Under the pieces are notes generated by a model, which had not been told where the DNA came from, searched no databases, and worked only from the letters and a program-made list of their open reading frames with translations. From Nelumbo lutea (lineage: Eukaryota; Streptophyta; Magnoliopsida; Proteales; Nelumbonaceae), in assembly GCA_022828595.1 (NCBI GenBank), contig JAKGHH010000001.1, positions 121,160,999-121,224,998 on the forward strand: a stretch of 64,000 nt of DNA, in the 5' to 3' direction. A program made the position numbers and the translations under genes. Shown here piece by piece: positions 24,904-36,764 of this stretch; position 1 is the first letter of the stretch, and each line of letters starts with the position of its first letter.

Positions 24904-25708
24904 TTTGTAAATGGAGGCCCTAAAGGACCCCACATGTTCTTTTATCCATCTTCGATCAGAATCCTGAGTCAGTCCTCGTATATGAGTTGTTCTAAGTGCA
25001 TGCGGCTGTAAGTGATGTAAGGATGGTGTGAGAACAAATTTTGTAAGGACTGAACCCGGCCTCCTTTTTATCAATGGAGCAAATTTCAACCCAAGCACTC
25101 TTTTCATCGGTTCAAAATAAATCTCCCGAGCAATTTCATGAATTAAAAATGATAGATTCTGTGTTTAAACACAACCAATACAGAAAGTAGACAGAAATAT
25201 GACAGTTCATATGCTAAGAACCGTGACCATCAACAGATTAGAAACCCTTTACCATATTATATAAACTAGTATATGAATATGTTCTACCTACGATTACAAG
25301 TAAGCATCAATCATTAATCATGTGTAGTATTTAGATTTAACTTTTATGACTAGCTTATACCGAAATTAAAACAAATATCTTAATGAATATATTTACATAC
25401 AATTATATTTATAGTATAGATTAACACAATAAATGTATTAAATTTTGTTTTCATATAATGGCAATACTAACATTAGTAGGAGGCTCACCACAAAATAATA
25501 TAAAAATCCTCTATCCTCTAAAACTAGTACTAAAGGACAAGTAGTGCTCAAAGATAAACAATAAATAACCAAGATAAAATTGGTTTTCTTTTCCTTCATC
25601 ACCACCAGATGACTTTATCTTGTATACTACATGATGGGACCCATATGCGTGGTCCAAATCTGAGCCACCATGTGGTCTCAGATTAGGCCAAAAAACTTGT
25701 TGATGATC

Positions 25709-25871
25709 CAAATCAGAGTTCATATCTTCGCCCCACAATACATTCCCGCCGTGTATTGAGAGCATCTCCTGATGATGATATTGTTGGTTTTTATATTATC
25801 ATCGGAAGATGCTCCCACTACATGGCGGAAATATGCTGTAAGGTGTTGTGGGGCGGAGATGTAAACTCTCC
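25709..25871. repeat. Imperfect inverted repeat (hairpin)
   Basis: The left arm (gagttcatatcttcgcccca... about 25716-25790) is matched by the reverse complement of 25795-25871 (gagtttacatctccgcccca...). The arms share agcatctcctgatgat/agcatcttccgatgat near a loop of about 10 bases. The right arm has ~9 extra bases. No transposon ends are evident. Confidence 0.7.
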
Positions 25872-26578
25872 AAACCAGTCCTACTACCGAGCCAATTAAT
25901 CGGTCAACTCAATCCCACATGGCATGCCCAGATTAAGGATAAGCCATCAAAAGCCTTGGATCCGAAAAAGGGACGCAATATAGCCTATTCCCAGCTTCCA
26001 CACCTCACTCATCGCTTTCTTATCTGGTCAGCCATCTTGGCTTAGTCCAATGACTCTTCACCTATTTACTGACTTAAATATCAGACAACTTACCCCGGGA
26101 ATACACCTTGAGGCTCTCTATTTTCTTTTGTGGGTGTCTTCAAAAATAACACGATTCGCCCAATCCTCTTGATTTTTCTAGTTCTCAATTCTTTTCACCT
26201 ATCTCATATATTATTTTGGATTCAGATTTAGTGATGTAAATGGATTAGATTGGATTTGAATTAGGATATATTTGAATTTGATCCAACACTGTTAATTATA
26301 ATTCCGATTCAAAGGTTTAATCAGATTTGATAAGCATGAATTTGAATTTGAATCTGATTGAAAAGTTGAACATTCGGAAATGATCCTATCTGATTTGATT
26401 TTTAAAAATAATATTCCAATTTAAATAAAAAATAAAAAATATAAATACTTTTTAATTATTTTCATCATATAAATATATGATTGGATATCCTATTCGATCT
26501 CATATATATATGATTGGTCTCACATCATTTAAAACAGCCATCGAGGAGATCTACTACAATTAATTAGTGGTCATTGGA
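25872..26578. other. Intergenic DNA, no gene
   Basis: AT-rich. Runs of gatttgaatttg/ttggatttgaatt at 26225-26400 look like a degraded repeat, but I could not define its ends. Confidence 0.35.
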
Positions 26579-26782
26579 TTAATTATTGAACAACTAAAGC
26601 ACAAAATTAGCTTCCATTACGCAATAAATCTCAAGGTGGGCTTTGGGCAGTCTACAAGACAAAAATTAATTATTGAACAACTAAAGCACAAAATTGACAC
26701 ATTACAATGGAAAACGACAAAATTAGCTTCCATTGCGCAATAAATCCCAAGGTGGGCTTTGGGCAGTCTACAAGACAAAAAT
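26579..26782. repeat. Direct repeat of a ~90-base block
   Basis: attaattattgaacaactaaagcacaaaatt occurs at about 26579 and 26665. cttccatt.cgcaataaatc.caaggtgggctttgggcag with the following tctacaagacaaaaat occurs at 26607-26667 and 26721-26782. The second copy has ~25 extra bases. Confidence 0.8.
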
Positions 26783-26896
26783 CATCTTGGTGCCAACTTC
26801 AATCTTGGTGGAAAAGTGTTGACTTACAACTGAAAACATTCAAGGTGATGGTAGTGCTGTCGGTAGGCTTTTGCATCGATTTCAAACAGAAACCTA

Positions 26897-27301
26897 GGCT
26901 CCGATTTGTTTGTAATACAAATGTCAAATTAGGGTATTTATGTAATATGGTTCGTGTTTGTGAGTATTTATTTAGTAATGGTTATTAGATTAAAAATACA
27001 TTTTCTGACATTTTTGTACTTTGAAAAGAGAATATTACTATACCTATGTTTTGGATACAATTTTGTTTTGTTTTGATAATCAACTTTTTAATCAAAGTTA
27101 ATGCATTGAAGCATTTAATAATGGGGTTTACATTTAGCACCGATTTCAAACAAATAAGATGAGTACAAAAATGGTTTAAAATCTGAACCGTGTTTGTATT
27201 CATGAACTGAAAAGAGGATAAATATGTACAGTACAAATATATACAAAATACAAGCTTTTGCACTCTACATTTTTATATTTGTACTCCTTCCAAACTGAGC
27301 C
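26897..27301. mobile_element. Possible MITE
   Basis: The left end ggctccgatttg...taatacaaatgtcaaa and the inverted right end ggctcagtttgg...gtacaaatataaaa are similar. No clear target duplication was found. Confidence 0.4.
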
Positions 27302-28012
27302 TTGTAATAAAACCTTTGAGGAATTTCAAGCATGCATACACACACATTTATATATAGATATAGATATACTTGCATTGTAATACCAAAAAAAAAGCGCTTA
27401 TATGTAGTTGTATTACATCTATTGAGAGAAACTTGAGACATCTTTGTAAAATGAACTACATAGATCTAAGCTATAAGAACCATCTATAGTTTGGTACCTA
27501 TCAAACCGATCACCACTCAATTGGTATTCTTTCAAAATTACATAGATTTTTGGTTGGTTAAAAATTTCAAGTATTATATCATTAGGGCACCATAGAAATT
27601 GTCATCTTAAATGTGTACTTTATCAAGAAGTGATAAACTTGAATTTGAAGTACGAGGATAACAAAGTAGATAAAAGCATAAATTTTAAATAAAAAAAACA
27701 TAGTAATATCATTTCCATCGTTCTCATTTAGGACATTGATTGGGGCCCTTACTTTACCAAGTTCTATGTAGAAAGCATCTAGATTGTTCATTATATTTTC
27801 TCTATAATAATGTGTTTTTTCGTATTTTCCTAATATTTATCTCAGGAAACCATTCAACCTAAAATCTTAAGTTGTTAGATGGGGTCATTGAACACTTATT
27901 TATTCTCTAAGATACCCCTCATATTAAAGTCTATTGCGTTTGAACCGTAAACAAGCACAAGCTCACTCATACTTTGTATTGAAATTTAATTATAATGGAG
28001 GCGACAATTAAG
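27302..28012. other. Intergenic DNA, no gene
   Basis: AT-rich with no supported feature. It ends at the left terminus of the CACTA transposon. Confidence 0.4.
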
Positions 28013-28279
28013 AATCACTATAATAAAATTGTCTTATAGTGGTGGAAGGATCTGCCGCTATACATTTAAAATACCGCCACTATAGATATTTAGTGGCGGA
28101 TTAGTGACGGGTCCCGTTCCACTGCTGTATGCACCGTCGCTATAGGTTCTAGTGGCATCTACAAAAACCTACGCAATAAGTCATCAATAGCAGTGGAACA
28201 TTGGTTATTGCGGCATATATATCTACTGCTAAAAGATTGTTTAATTGTCATCAATTCATATATCCGCTGCTATAAATGT

Positions 28280-31200
28280 ATCATTTCATCATATAAAGGC
28301 TAATTAAAGATATGAAAAGAACCTAAGAATTTTGTTTTAAGATATGTAAATATGCAACTGTATGGGCTCCACCAATACATAGAACTTATACAAATGGATA
28401 TGTGGGTCTCCTTAACATAAATCCTATAAAAAATAAATATTTGGGACCCACCAACACATAGAACTTGTACAAAAGACTGAACCAAATGACTAATCTAAAG
28501 TGCTAGAACTGAATGACTTGTTGCTTTGTCTATTGGTGAATAAGTTATTAAGAGGGTCATGAGCTCCTTAATGGATGAAGCTGAAGTTGGGTTAACAATT
28601 TAATCAATTAAGGGACAAAGCAATAAGTCGTTTGGTTCAACCACTTTAACTGTTAGCAAAGAGCCAACCCCTAATAGGCTACCACTAGTTTCCAACCTCG
28701 TAGGTGCTCTGATACAATTAACAAGAATAGAAGGAAAGCAAAACATCAACTTGTAGGAATTGTCGCATAGAAAGTGGTAATAACATTCTTCTCTCCTTTT
28801 TCTAAGTGAACTTCTATGTCTAGAAACCTTCAAAGATAAGGGAAGAAGAATACAAAGAAATATAATGAAAACCACAAGATTGAAGTGTATGAAGTAAAGT
28901 GTCAAATAGGATGATATTAGAAGCACAAAAAACAACATGGCAAAGAAGGCAGCCAAAATTTCATCAGCTCTGCATGAAATCAATACAAATTCTCACACCA
29001 ATTGCATGTGGCCCATAACCATTCAATCTCTCACTTGCATTTACTGGCTGGTGTGGAACAAACTGATTGGTTCAGCAGCCAATAAAACAGCTATCAAATT
29101 CAGCTAATCCAAAATCTCCTCTTCATTCATCCTGCCATGCCTATGAAGCAAAATTAGATATGTCAATTGAACAGGTTAAATGGGCAATCCACACAAATTC
29201 AATTGGTCTGACAGATGCCACAAAAGGGATGAAGATGTTGTTAAAGCTGAGGATATGTCATTGCTAGCTGGGATAAGAATTGCCAAGAGAATGTGTCCCA
29301 CTTCACTTTTAGTTTGTAAAGATTCAGCAAATGCTATCAGATGGTCTCTATGAGAATTCTCTTTTTCATGAAGATTAGCAACATTTTCATGGAGATTAGA
29401 AATTTTTTTTCCTACTTTAGTTAAATGGATTTATAGGAATCAAAATTTGGTTGCCAATTTTTTAGTAGAACAACAACTCTAACTTTCACTAATTTTTCTG
29501 ATCTTTCTTCTATACATCATCTCATATACAGTGTTTGCACTATTTACTAACAAAAATATTATTTCCCAATATGTGTGTACACAGCCACTACATCATCTCT
29601 TGATTGAAAGATATTTGTTTGCCAATCATTACAAAATTATGTTAGAGATACATCACCAAATCCCAATAAAATGAAAAAGACCCTGAAAATATCTCTTCCC
29701 ATGTTTTCTAAAAATTCTTCCACCAAGTTGCACTTATTTTTAAATATTCTTTCATTTAAACTCCTATAAACTCCAATAAATGGACAAGAAGATAGATCAA
29801 TGTTGTTAGAAACAGATAGGACATAAAACTGAAAGTTGATTGATTCATGGGTTGACCAGTTCAACTGGTGGTTCAGTCATTGAACCCATGAAATTGTGAA
29901 GAAAAATGGACCTGGAGAGCTCATTGGTTCATTGATTCAACTATTTGGTTTGATTATTCCATAGTATGCTCCCTCTCTTTGCTGGGAGGAGGAATTGACA
30001 ACTATAACCAAATAAGATACCTCATATCAGCAAGGATGGACCATACACCTCCAAAGAAGTTGGTAAAATGGCACCATATCTTAAAAAAGAATGTGCAATT
30101 GAGTAACTAGTAAATGAGAGACCAATTCCTTGTAGACATGGCAAAAAGAATATGCATTTTATATGTACCACACTCTCACTCCTAGTAATGGTCAATAGTG
30201 AGGATCTCATTTAACAACACCATTGGCATGAGAAAGAATGGAATGGTGAAACAAGATTCATGTAGCCGACCCCATATAGATGGGACAAGGCTTAAATGAT
30301 AATTGGCATAAAGACAAACAATTTTTTGGGTATATTTGGACCCCAAATTCATGGCCTAGGTGCATTGTCCAACCAACCAAAAAAAAGAAAAACATAGCAC
30401 ATCTTAACCATGAAACTACTATTTGGCCCAAGTCACATGGTTATTCTCTGTTTTTGCTTTATCTTTTTAATTGGATAGTTTAGGTTAGATTTGATTAGAA
30501 GACATGAATTATTTGATTGTTCTTAGGTCTAATCCCAGTAATAGTTGGATTGAAGTATGAAGACTGAGAGAAAGTTGAAACATGTGAGTTCTTAATTATG
30601 TGTAGATCCAGGTTCTTAATTATCCAGTGGCCTTGTTGAGATTTAGAAGCATCTAGGAGTTGTAATCTTGTTGTAATTTGTGTTTTATTTTGCCTAGCCA
30701 GGAGCTTGTTGTATCATGCTCTTGCTAGTTCTTAAATAAAATTTACCCTTTTCCCAAAAAAAGTCTAGCTTCAATCTTTACCAAATCCACAAGCAGAGTA
30801 ACTTTTTCATTGTAAATATTTTCCTTTAGTTAAAACAACAGGGAAACAAAAACAATAATACTGAAAGCAAGAATAACAGAGACTAATAATAAAAAATAAA
30901 TCGGCTAACCTATTTTGGTTATGGCCGATTGCCACTCTATTTATAGTGAAAGAGTTCAAATTGCAATAGGATTTACAAGAGATAAGAATAGAGGTTTACA
31001 TTATCTAGGTTAGATGAGAGTTATCTAGGAGAAGTTTATCCTAGATGAGAGTTAGAGTTATCCTAGATAAGAAACTTATCTAGAGGAATCCACAAGATTT
31101 GGTCTCTTGAGAGGACTGGACCTAGAGTCCATTTGTTGAGAGCTCGTGCATGGGCCCACAAGTATGTAGTTATCACCTTTCATCTGGTTTCTGATTTAGT

Positions 31201-32100
31201 TTTATTTGTTTGGGTGGTTTAAGTTAGTTTTGGCTACAGGAGTTGGGATATTTGAGAAGTGTGTGTTTGAATTAGAGAAACAACTAATGTACAGTAGGAG
31301 CGTAACATCTATTAAAAATGATTGATTCCTCCAAGCATTGCATGTACTTAGAGAAACAACTAATGTCTGCTGCAGAGGTACTACTGCTTTTTCTCCCTTC
31401 TCTACCTCTTAACCCAGACTACATGTCATACTATTTGAAAGAGATCTATCCAAAAGCTATCTCCAACTCTGCCCAAGGACTTTGCAAGAACATTGTATTA
31501 TGGATTTAATCTGAAATCTATCAAACCAAATGGGTATATGACAGATTTAATCTGAAATCTGTCAAACCATTTGACAATGCTACAAAACATGCTCAAATCT
31601 GAAATTTGAAATCTATCAAACCAAATGGCTATCTCCAACTCATATGTGGTCAAGCTAGTTAACTACACTAGTCCAGTTTCAGCATTCTACTTTTCTTTCA
31701 TGTTCTGGTCTTATCATGTTTGAAGCTTTATCTTTTGCTACCAACAAAGCTACGTTAACTGGCTCATATGTTGGTTTAGATCAGTCACCTTATGAGCTAA
31801 TTCAACTTTGGGTCTCTGGAGCCGAGCCAAGCCTAAGTTTATAATTGAACTCATTCAGCTTAAAGAAGCCTAAGCCAAACTTAGATGTGATTGGTTCAGC
31901 AAAGTGTGTACTAATTACAAAGACCCAAAGTCTACACAGTTATAACCAGGCTAATCAAAGGACTACTCATCTCTTTTATAACCCTACAATTTCCTGAATT
32001 GTGATAATGTTGATAGAGTTGTTTCATTTCTTGCATACAATCAGTAGAACTTATTGGAAACAAAGAAAGTTTGAGAAAGCACTTTCACAGGTCTCTTGTA
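28280..32100. other. Interior of the CACTA element, no gene recognised
   Basis: No reading frame has a recognisable domain. On the minus strand near 28700-28715, tatcagagcacctacgagg resembles an LTR primer site. At 30255-30295, gtagccgaccccatatagat and a following gggacaaggctt resembles the 3' tail of a common plant retroposon. From about 30780 to 31165 the minus strand carries an LTR-like block with a ctataaatag TATA motif near 30940. Each is weak alone. Confidence 0.35.
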
Positions 32101-32106
32101 TATGAT

Positions 32107-32211
32107 CAATAGGACAACTCATCTCTTGTGCATGTCATCATTGTGCAGCAACCATGCTAATGTTCTCTTTATTTTTTCAGTTTGTTATGACTACATGTCT
32201 AGTCTTTGAGG
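32107..32211 (-). pseudogene. U6 snRNA pseudogene
   Basis: On the minus strand the sequence follows plant U6 snRNA in order. It has an AGAGAAcATTAGCATGG core, then CTGCaCAAtGATGACAtGCA and a decayed 3' end with GTCC. The 5' stem is poorly kept. Substitutions across the conserved core and the lack of a recognisable upstream USE/TATA pair make a functional gene unlikely. It lies inside the CACTA element. Confidence 0.72.
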
Positions 32212-32570
32212 ATTGATAACAAAAGTATACATATCAAATGGTCTAGCCTATCTTTTGCAAATTTTGTCATACATAGATCCACCTCCTTAAGGGATCAATT
32301 TTTATTTATTTATTTTCTTTTAGTTTTAAGGTTTCTGAATATAGATGGTTGGTCTCACTATGGTGCCACACAGGTTTATCAACAAATTGTAGACCTATGA
32401 CTTGACAAAGATTTTTTTTGATAGGCAACATTAAATTTCATTAAAGAAAAATACCCCCGTTTCTCAAGAAAACAACAAGCTTGACTGACTACAACTATGC
32501 TTTGATTCGACTTGCATACCCATTCAAAAGGTCCCTATGTTTGGATTTGCAAAAATATGTGAATGCTCCA

Positions 32571-33467
32571 TGATGAGGGCGGATTTAGCCCTCCAATAAC
32601 ATTGTGATACATAGCATCTCATAATAGCTAGATGACACCTAGACCACCTAAGTGATGATTTGGAGTCCTAGATCACGGCTCATCTTTACCCCAACCTAAT
32701 GACCTGCTTTTACCGCCGACCTGGCAACCTACGTTCACCGTCGTCCTGGCAACCTGCCTTTATGCCGATCTAGCGACCTCGACCACAACTTAGGTCGGCT
32801 TGTAGCACCTCATCCAGGGTCAGCCTGTAGCACCTTGTCACTAGCCAAAGTGACCTCGACGCAATGAGCGACCTCCCTCAAGGGCTTGCCGACTTAACTG
32901 GGGACCAAGCGGTGACCTGCGAGATGTGCTTGTCGATAAATTCAGCATGCATATCCCGACGCTCCCAGGTTTCTCGAAAGTTGGCCCACATATCAAATGT
33001 TTCGGAGGATGGCCAACATGCATGGCGGTTACCTCCGAGGATCTCGGACCAGTTAGGCACAACCTCTTAGAAATCTCGGATGTAGTGCGTGAGGCCCAAA
33101 CCAAACAATGCCTATATAAAGGCACCAACCCCAATAACACAAGAGAGAGGCAAATAAGCACATTCTAGCTCTCATACTTTATGATTTTTTAGCTCGTGAT
33201 CTACTACGAGGTACTAACTTAATCATTAGAGCAACCTTGCCGGGTTAGCCACCGTGGGTCCTCTGACATTTATTCCTTGCAAGTTTTTTTGAAGAGCTAC
33301 CTAGTTTAGCAATCAACCCAGCTCGACACCCAATCTAGCCCTAGCTCGGCCTAGTCAGCTCGTCATCCGAATCCTCATCCATAAAAAATCTTCCACTTCG
33401 GCCTCTGAGTCATCGGCCACCTGGAAGTAGTCCGAACAATAGGGTGCTGCCAAAAAACCCTTCATCA
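32571..33467 (+). mobile_element. Solo LTR (Tat-related), 897 bp
   Basis: It starts tgatgagggcggatttagcc and ends cttcatca, with flanks ctcca (32566-32570) and ctccc (33468-33472). It contains ctatataaag (33110-33119) and the leader-like actaact.aatcattagagcaac...gccgggtt, which parallels actaacttgagcttcagagcaatctcaccgggtt in the G1/G2 LTRs. No internal region or second LTR is present. Confidence 0.8.
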
Positions 33468-33936
33468 CTCCCTAAACAAATCAATATATAAATTAACCAT
33501 AATAAAAGCTTTAGCCCTAAACCTTACCCTATAATCTAAAGTCTAAACCCTTAACCCCAAAGGTTAAATCCTTAAACCCCTAAGTCTTAAATTTATTGTA
33601 TAAAATGCTTTAGAGGACACGGCAGTTTTCATAATTTGGGTTGATATAAACAACTCTTTTTTGCTAAGTGAGAAGAAGCCAAATAAAATTATCAAGAGAA
33701 ATAAAACCTTAAAGCATAAAGGAGCAGTCAATGGAAAATGAAGAAAGAAATGATACCAAAACACACCATGTTCACATGGTAACCAAACAGGCAAATGATT
33801 CAATTCTTCATGAAACTCATGATTTTAACCACAATGAATTAATCTAATAACAAAAAATTTGGTTAAGTCTTGCTTATTTTTTCTTTCCTATTTCTTCTTG
33901 GTTATGTCTTTCTTTTCACAAATGATTTAATCAAAC
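33468..33936. other. CACTA interior with telomere-like motif
   Basis: No gene. At 33511-33585 there is a degenerate run of ccctaaa-like heptamers (gccctaaacc, ctaaaccctt, ccttaaacccctaag). Confidence 0.45.
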
Positions 33937-34720
33937 TGATGAAGGAAGATTTGGCCCGACCTCATAATTATGCAACACGTGGCAAAGGCAACAGCTCGGC
34001 ACAACAGTGCACCCAAAACGCGAGCACCAAAGGGAAGAACCAGCGGTCCGAACTCCCTACCAGTAGTCCGAACTCCCTACTAGGAGCCCGAACTCCCTAC
34101 AAGGAGCCTGAACTCTCCCTTAGGCCCCGAGCCAAACACAAAGGGCAATAACCCAAACTGGCCTACCCCATGGCATTTCGGGACACACCTCCATCCGAAC
34201 TCAAGACTTCACCTTGCTCACCACTCCAAGCATTTCGCCTCTAGGACATCAAACTGAACAACCGTACCATGCCTGACACCGAGGAAGTTCGTATTCAAGG
34301 GCAGCGCACCTGACTGACTTGGGATCTGACACTTGACAACCGCACTTCAAACGGCCACCTGCCACTGCCATCTCCAGTTACAGAGATGGCTCCAACAAGG
34401 AACAATGGTAGTTCTGTCCCAACAGAGGGGATGTCACCCAAACTGGCAGAGCATAGAACTAATCATACCCGACCTGACAAAAGCCTCGGAGTGAGTGCGC
34501 GAAGTGGTTATAAAAAGCTTCCTACCCCCCAAGAACAAGGTATGTGAACTTTGCGCCATCTGGTTTTATCTTGCCTTTGAGAGAATACTAACATGAGTTT
34601 CGGAGCAATCTCATCGGGTTCCCCCTGGAGTTCTCTCATCTTCTCCGTTTCAGGCTCCCTGTGGCTCCAGTCGGAGGCAAGGTCGTTGACAGTTAAGACC
34701 GGCCGGATTATGCACCATCA
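33937..34720 (+). repeat. 5' LTR of G2
   Basis: It starts TGATGAAGG and ends CACCATCA. The short tandem repeat ccgaactccctac.aggag has about one more unit than in G1. TATA motif tataaaaagc near 34510. The primer-binding site tggcgccgtctgtgggaa follows at 34723-34740. Confidence 0.95.
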
Positions 34721-34804
34721 ATTGGCGCCGTCTGTGGGAACGCTTTTAAAAGCCTCCCTCTAAAACTCTCATAACCTCCTCTTCTTCCAAAAACTCCAAC
34801 ACTC

Positions 34805-36764
34805 ATGACCTCTTCCAGCAATGCCGAATGTGGCACATAGACGAACACCACTGGGGAACAACTCCAGGTCCCCGTGGTGTGCATCGGACAGTTCACCATC
34901 CCCCTTTCAGTGGATGGGATCCCCAGTTTGAATGCACCACAAGCAGTGGCGCCCCTAAACCTTCCTGCCCTGAACATCCCTCTTCCACTCCCTATAGAAA
35001 CAACTTTTATTGAACCAACTGTTGTCCCACTAGCGACCCGCCAGAACCAGTTGGATGACCTAATGCAATGCATGCGGGCAATGCAAGCCCAAATGCAACA
35101 ATTTCAGCAGCATCAACTCCAGCAGCCCCAAGTACTACACCACCTCTCTCAACACCATTATCAACAACGGTTCCCTCAGTTACCCCTGAACCAGCCACTA
35201 CTTCCACCTTAGCACCCTATTCTGAAGCCGGTTAAGGCCTCCCCTCAAGGTGGACGCCCTCACCGAGGAGAAGCCTCTCAACTCCAAAACCCCCCTAATA
35301 GCCAGGTCTCATCCCATGGCTGAAAGGAAAGGAAAATCACCCTCGCCTCGCAGCTCGCAGGCGGGTCGGGAACCCTGCCCGCAAAGTCAGCACCTCGGCG
35401 CTCCAAGCCTGAGTTCCCGCTCACGGAGAACTGGTTCAGCGCCCTAGCAGCAGACTACCAACATTCCGGGCCCATCGAGCTCGGCAACATAGAGGCCAGC
35501 AGAGCCAGTACCAGGCCCGCTCAACAACGAAGGCGCCGACAAAGTTGCCGATCTGCCACCCGTGTCCTGCCGGAGCTCAGAGGTAAGGAAGATATGAGCT
35601 TGGATTAGGTAAAAGTTGCCCCAATTCTCTCAGTTCCTTCCCCCCTCACATCAGAACTCCTGGTACAGGAACCTAGCCCCTGGGTCAATAAGAAGCTGGA
35701 CCCAATTCGTGCAGGTCTTCACCGCACACTTCGTTACCAGCAAGCGGTGCCCCAGAACCGAGGAAAGCATCTTCGGAGTAGTCCAGAGGGAAGGAGAATC
35801 CATCTGGGGCTACATCAAGTGGTTCAATGAAGCATGCTTGCAGATACCGCGATTAGACCCTGGAGTACAGCTCGTGGCAACCAAGAGAGGAGTAACGCAC
35901 AAGGAGTTCAAATGGCACATGGTAGCTAGCCAGCCCACGACCGTGGCCGATTTCATCAAGCTCACGGACAAGTTCATGAGAATAGAGAAAGAAATCAACC
36001 AAAGAACCGAAGGTGGGGTCGAGAAAAGAAAAAGAGAAGGTGAGCCTTCCAACCCAGGTGATAGAAGAAACCAGGCCTGGGAGGCGAAGCCAAGGCAGCC
36101 GTCCCGAACTCCCTTACCAGTTCGGACGGATTACACTCCATTAAACACAAGGCGGGCCGAGATCAGGATGATGATCAAGGACGCCCCATACATAAAGTGG
36201 CCACCTCGCCTAAAGAGTAATCCAAACGAGAGAAATAAAAATTTGTGTTGTAGTTTTCATAGAGATCACGGTCATAGTACCGAACAGTGTAATAATCTCC
36301 GGGATGAGATAGAGGGACTCATCTGTCGCGGATACTTGACAAATTTTGTACAGCATAATGATAATAATAATAAGGCAGATCGGCAAGGGGAGCACGGAAA
36401 GGATTCCCCCGAATCCAGCAGTAGACTGGCCGAAGCGTTGCAACGACCTCAAGAAGAAAGGCCAGTTCGGGGAACCATCCATGTGATAGTGGAAGGCTCG
36501 GTGGTAGCAGGGTGTGCTTCGGCAGCAGCTCGAACGTCAGTTCGCGAGGCAGCCCGAGAAGAACAGAACCCTCCAAAGAGGCCGAAGATAGAAGAACCGA
36601 TCTTTTTCATGGAAAACGACGCGCGAGGTGTCCACTACCCCCACGATGACGCGCTTGTCAAAACACTAAGGATCAGCGACTTCGAAGTCAGGCGCGTACT
36701 TGTGGATTCCGGTAGTCCAGCGGACATCCTCTTCAAGTCAGCATTTGACCAGCTACAGTTGTAG
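34805..36764 (+). pseudogene. gag-protease of G2, internally deleted
   Basis: The start ATG (34805) is followed by a stop (TAG) at codon 12. The region then encodes a Gln-rich segment and a long open frame (35616-36764). Compared with G1, 173 nt are missing at about 35658, removing the first half of the gag domain. SWTQFVQVFTAHF and ESIWGYIKWFNEACLQI remain. The zinc-knuckle-like CSFHRDHGHSTEQC is at about 36246-36287. The protease motif VRRVLVDSGSPADILF is near 36690-36735. The frame ends at TAG where G1 has CAG. Confidence 0.88.

Noticed and set aside
28600..28983. 127-codon hydrophobic minus-strand frame
   Set aside because: Hydrophobicity follows from AT-rich sequence. No domain or signal peptide layout is convincing, and it lies in the CACTA interior.
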